From positions 13,996-21,060 of the forward strand of contig DKDF01000072.1 of the NCBI GenBank assembly GCA_002451755.1: a stretch of DNA of 7,065 nt, written 5' to 3'. This DNA comes from Ruminococcaceae bacterium UBA6855. Lineage in GTDB: Bacteria; Bacillota; Clostridia; Oscillospirales; Acutalibacteraceae. Below, piece by piece: positions 4,820 to 7,065 of this stretch. Under the pieces are notes generated by a model that saw nothing but the letters and a program-made list of their open reading frames with translations, had not been told where the DNA came from and did no database searches. Position numbers and translations under genes: made by a program. Each line of letters starts with the position of its first letter. Positions within the stretch are counted from its first letter, which is position 1.

Positions 4820-6096
4820 TGTACTACATCCTCTCTTGTTATCCTGTTGTCGAACAGGCTCAGCTGTTCGCCCTGCATATTCGGCAAAAGCGACTGACAC
4901 CGCTCGGAAATTAACGAGCCGAGGACTCTGTCTGGATTGACATTGAGTCCCGCCAAATGTTTGCCCTTGCAGGTTATGAAATACTGGGCGCGTTTGAGCA
5001 CCACGCCGAGTTTTTTGAGATCTTCAAAGCTCAATGGAGAGACGCGCCGCGCCGCCAAAATTCTTTGAACACTGCGCACGCCGACGCCCGGTATTCTAAG
5101 CAGTTCTTCCTTTGTTGCGCGGTTTATTTCGAGCGGGAACAGCTCCATATGATTGAGCGCCCAGTTGCATTTCGGGTCAACATAGGGGTTTAAGAACGGG
5201 TGCTTCTCATCGAGAAGTTCGTTCGCGTCGAAACCGTAATAGCGCAAAAGCCAATCCGCCTGATAGAGTCTATGCTCGCGCAGAAGCGGCGGCTCAGTTG
5301 TTTTCGCGGGCAAAAGCGGATTCTCGACGACCGGGATATACGCCGAATAGAACACGCGCTTGAGCTCATATTTTTTATAGAGCGCCGCGGAGAGCGACAT
5401 TATCTGATAGTCGCTGTCGGGCGTTGCGCCGACTATCAGCTGTGTGCTCTGACCACCGGAGGCGAAGCGCGGCGCGTGCTTATATCTGACAAGCTCCGCC
5501 GAGCTCTCTTTTATCTTATTTGTAATGAGCCCCATCGGGCGGAGTATCGACTCCTTTGTTTTGTCCGGCGCGAGAGTTTGCAGGCTGTTGTTCGACGGCA
5601 GCTCGATATTGACGCTCATTCTGTCTGCAAGCATACCGAGGCGGGTTATCAGCACGTTATCCGCGCCCGGAATCGCTTTGGCGTGGATATATCCGCCAAA
5701 TTTATATTCTTCGCGCAGGATGCGCAGAGTCTCAATCATGCGCTCGCAGGTATAATCGGGACTGCCGACGACAGCGGACGAGAGAAAAAGCCCCTCGATA
5801 TAATTTCGGCGATAAAAATTCATCGTCAGCTCCGCAAGTTCGCGCGGTGAAAAGGTTGCGCGGCGTACATCGTTGGAGACGCGGTTGACACAATATTTGC
5901 AGTCAAAGACGCAGGCATTGCTCATGAGGACTTTCAGCAGGGATATACATCTGCCGTCCGCCGCGAAGCTGTGGCATATACCGCACGCGGCGGCGTTGCC
6001 TATCCCCTCGCCGCCTGAGGATCTGTCAGTTCCGCTGCTCGTGCAGGCGACATCATATTTCGCTGAATCGGAAAGTATCTTCAGCTTGTCAAACAA
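4798..6096 (-). CDS. TIGR03916-type radical SAM protein with helix-hairpin-helix, putative DNA repair/modification enzyme
   Basis: This radical SAM enzyme has the cluster motif C62-x3-C66-x2-C69 (CVFDCKYC), so it is expected to bind [4Fe-4S] and cleave S-adenosylmethionine. Ahead of it is an extra Cys-rich stretch (ACGICHSF, then GRC). A helix-hairpin-helix DNA-binding motif centred on LLRIPGVGVRSVQRIL (332-347) follows, and the sliding-clamp consensus QLSLF is at 411-415, near the C terminus. The family is known as 'putative DNA modification/repair radical SAM protein'; its reaction is not established. I place the start at TTG 6094-6096, 9 bases after GGTGAG, giving MFDKLKILSDSAKYDV, which is where family similarity begins. 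The frame stays open to a TTG at 6120, but that codon lies inside an SOS box about 10 bases from the predicted transcript start and lacks a ribosome site. A GTG at 6102 is only 3 bases from GGTGAG. The gene is first in a two-gene, probably LexA-controlled operon. Confidence 0.92.
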   Translation of the reverse strand: MFDKLKILSDSAKYDVACTSSGTDRSSGGEGIGNAAACGICHSFAADGRCISLLKVLMSNACVFDCKYCVNRVSNDVRRATFSPRELAELTMNFYRRNYIEGLFLSSAVVGSPDYTCERMIETLRILREEYKFGGYIHAKAIPGADNVLITRLGMLADRMSVNIELPSNNSLQTLAPDKTKESILRPMGLITNKIKESSAELVRYKHAPRFASGGQSTQLIVGATPDSDYQIMSLSAALYKKYELKRVFYSAYIPVVENPLLPAKTTEPPLLREHRLYQADWLLRYYGFDANELLDEKHPFLNPYVDPKCNWALNHMELFPLEINRATKEELLRIPGVGVRSVQRILAARRVSPLSFEDLKKLGVVLKRAQYFITCKGKHLAGLNVNPDRVLGSLISERCQSLLPNMQGEQLSLFDNRITREDVVQCLHGQM

Positions 6097-6105
6097 ATCC
6101 ACGCT

Positions 6106-6111
6106 CTCACC
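6106..6111 (-). promoter_or_regulatory. Shine-Dalgarno that suggests the radical SAM gene start
   Basis: GGTGAG on the minus strand lies 9 bases before the TTG at 6094-6096. The more upstream TTG at 6118-6120 has no such site and would leave a leader of only about 10 bases. Confidence 0.5.
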
Positions 6112-6117
6112 AGATTT

Positions 6118-6131
6118 CAAACATTTGTTCG
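6118..6131 (-). promoter_or_regulatory. LexA (DinR) SOS box 1, over the transcription start
   Basis: CGAACAAATGTTTG on the minus strand matches 13 of 14 positions of the Bacillus/Clostridium LexA consensus CGAACRNRYGTTYC. It begins 5 bases downstream of the -10 box and covers the predicted start site (near 6130). LexA bound here would block initiation until RecA-stimulated cleavage after DNA damage. The lexA gene itself is not in the window. Confidence 0.85.
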
Positions 6132-6136
6132 CACAT

Positions 6137-6166
6137 ATTATATATCAGAACATTTGTTTGTGTCAA
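6137..6166 (-). promoter_or_regulatory. Consensus promoter of the radical SAM-DUF4130 operon
   Basis: Perfect TTGACA (6161-6166), an 18-base spacer and perfect TATAAT (6137-6142) on the minus strand. A promoter this close to consensus is typical of genes held off by a repressor. The spacer contains SOS box 2, and SOS box 1 follows the -10. It begins 10 bases beyond the spoIVA terminator. Confidence 0.88.
6147..6160 (-). promoter_or_regulatory. LexA (DinR) SOS box 2, inside the -35/-10 spacer
   Basis: CAAACAAATGTTCT on the minus strand matches 12 of 14 positions of CGAACRNRYGTTYC. It shares the ten-base core AACAAATGTT with box 1, with centres 29 bases apart. Its position fills the spacer, so repressor bound here would exclude RNA polymerase. 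Confidence 0.78.
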
Positions 6167-6175
6167 GAGCTAATA

Positions 6176-6219
6176 TAAAAAATATCGGCTGCACCTAATC
6201 TTCAGGCACAGCCGATATT
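6176..6219 (-). terminator. Rho-independent terminator of spoIVA
   Basis: AATATCGGCTG (6181-6191) pairs perfectly with CAGCCGATATT (6209-6219), and an inner CCT/AGG pairing (6194-6196 with 6204-6206) extends the hairpin past a 2-base internal mismatch. On the minus strand the stem runs into a T-run (complement of the A-run at 6177-6182). It starts 4 bases after the spoIVA stop codon. Confidence 0.88.
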
Positions 6220-6222
6220 ATT

Positions 6223-7065
6223 TTACAGGATGATGCAGATGAGTCCGCTGCATCCCTCGTTGATGACTTTTTCGAGCGTCTCCTGCAGCTTCATACGAGC
6301 CGCGGCGGGCATACGGTAGAGCTTGTTGTGCAGTCCCTCGTTGACGAGCTCATGCAGTGACTTGCCGAAGATATTCGACTCCCATATCTTTGTCGGATCC
6401 TCTTCGAACTCCTTGAGCATATAATTGACGAGTTCTTCGGACTGGGATTCCGAACCGACTATCGGCGCAACTTCGGTTGTTATATTCGCCTTCATCATGT
6501 GTATCGACGGAGCGGAGGCGCGCAGGCGCACGCCGTATCTGCCGCCCTGGCGCATTATCTCCGGCTCTTCGAGGCTCAGCTCATCGAGCGACGGCATGAC
6601 TATTCCGTAGCCCGTTGCTTCAACTTCGTCGAGCGCGCCCTTGAGCCGCTCATATTCGCGGCGCACGGCGGCGAGTTCGCGCATGCAGCTCATCAGATCC
6701 TGTTCGCCGGAGATTTCAAGTCCCGTCTCCTCGGCGAGTATCTTATAGAAGAGACTTCCGTCTATCTGCGCCTCTATCCGCGCCGCGCCGCAGGACAGAT
6801 CCATCTTAGCTATCTTCGCGCCCGTCACATATTCGCACGAGCAAATATCCTCGGCGAGGTGTTTTACATCGCGGAGGGTGCGGAGGTTCTGCGCCGCTTC
6901 GCTCACGGCGCTGCAAAGTCCGGAGCGCAGCCAATGATCGCGGCTGAGGGTCATAGCCCAGCCCGGAAGACCGACGCTGACCTCTTTGACAGGGAACTCG
7001 AAGAGCACCTGAGTAAGAATCTCTTTTATCTCCTCCTCGCCTATCTCGAGGCAGTTCACGGGCAT
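6223..7065 (-). CDS. spoIVA: Stage IV sporulation protein A, C-terminal part (5' end outside window)
   Basis: SpoIVA is the ATPase that polymerises on the outer forespore membrane and forms the basement layer of the spore coat. The 280 residues here correspond to roughly the C-terminal 57% of a protein of about 490 residues. The N-terminal GTPase-like ATPase domain lies beyond the window edge. Family features visible are PVNCLEIGEEEIKEILTQVL at the left end of the fragment, VLFEFPVKEVSVGLPGW, the GYGIVMPSLDELSLEEPEI segment, the conserved RYGVRLRASAPSIHMMKANI stretch, NIFGKSLHELVNEGL, and the C-terminal GLICIIL, which in the family helps anchor the protein to SpoVM and the membrane. The Met at 7063-7065 is internal and not the start. 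The stop is TAA at 6223-6225. Expression in other species depends on the mother-cell factor sigma-E, whose promoter would be outside the window. Confidence 0.96.
   Translation of the reverse strand: MPVNCLEIGEEEIKEILTQVLFEFPVKEVSVGLPGWAMTLSRDHWLRSGLCSAVSEAAQNLRTLRDVKHLAEDICSCEYVTGAKIAKMDLSCGAARIEAQIDGSLFYKILAEETGLEISGEQDLMSCMRELAAVRREYERLKGALDEVEATGYGIVMPSLDELSLEEPEIMRQGGRYGVRLRASAPSIHMMKANITTEVAPIVGSESQSEELVNYMLKEFEEDPTKIWESNIFGKSLHELVNEGLHNKLYRMPAAARMKLQETLEKVINEGCSGLICIIL

Noticed and set aside
4820..4900. Upstream ATG for the DUF4130 gene giving 27 extra residues
   Set aside because: It would overlap the radical SAM gene by 103 bases, and the ATG at 4817-4819 has a GAGAGG site and matches the family N terminus.
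5200..5850. Plus-strand open frame of 216 codons
   Set aside because: Antisense to the radical SAM gene, which carries the diagnostic Cys motif; open only through codon usage.
1..7065. CRISPR array, tRNA, rRNA, riboswitch or complete insertion sequence
   Set aside because: No regularly spaced direct repeats, no tRNA-like cloverleaf, no long structured leader and no transposase were seen on either strand.

Overview
The window looks like a chromosomal segment of an endospore-forming Firmicute, most likely a Clostridia member. The grounds are a clear spoIVA 3' part, an nrdR gene, Gram-positive-type promoters and Shine-Dalgarno sites, TTG/GTG start codons, and two sites matching the Bacillus/Clostridium LexA (DinR) operator. 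A double-hairpin repeat at the left edge resembles repeats I recall from Oscillospiraceae-like gut Clostridia, but that placement is inference.

Left part (1-2468, minus strand): a xylose-isomerase-like TIM-barrel enzyme is followed by an acyltransferase-3 membrane protein and then nrdR, with a bidirectional terminator after nrdR and a palindromic repeat at the edge. The acyltransferase-nrdR pair has its own strong promoter, whose -35 box overlaps the stop codon of the isomerase gene. Centre (2509-4026, plus strand): an 89-residue two-helix membrane protein of unknown function has its own promoter and terminator. It is followed by a membrane-anchored ComEC-type metallo-beta-lactamase-fold hydrolase with its own promoter (carrying a palindrome over the -10) and a terminator shared with the convergent operon.

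Right part (4025-7065, minus strand): the 3' part of spoIVA ends in a strong terminator. Ten bases further on lies a consensus promoter driving two overlapping genes: a radical SAM protein with a helix-hairpin-helix region, and its usual partner, a DUF4130 protein. These correspond to the families described as 'putative DNA modification/repair radical SAM protein' and 'probable DNA metabolism protein', whose chemistry is unknown to my knowledge.

This operon is the most interesting part of the window. Its promoter holds two LexA/SOS-box matches, one filling the -35/-10 spacer and one over the expected transcription start. The radical SAM protein also carries QLSLF near its C terminus, the consensus sliding-clamp-binding pentapeptide. 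Together these suggest a DNA-damage-induced, clamp-recruited radical SAM repair or modification system. No uracil-DNA glycosylase, a family often associated with this pair, lies in the window.
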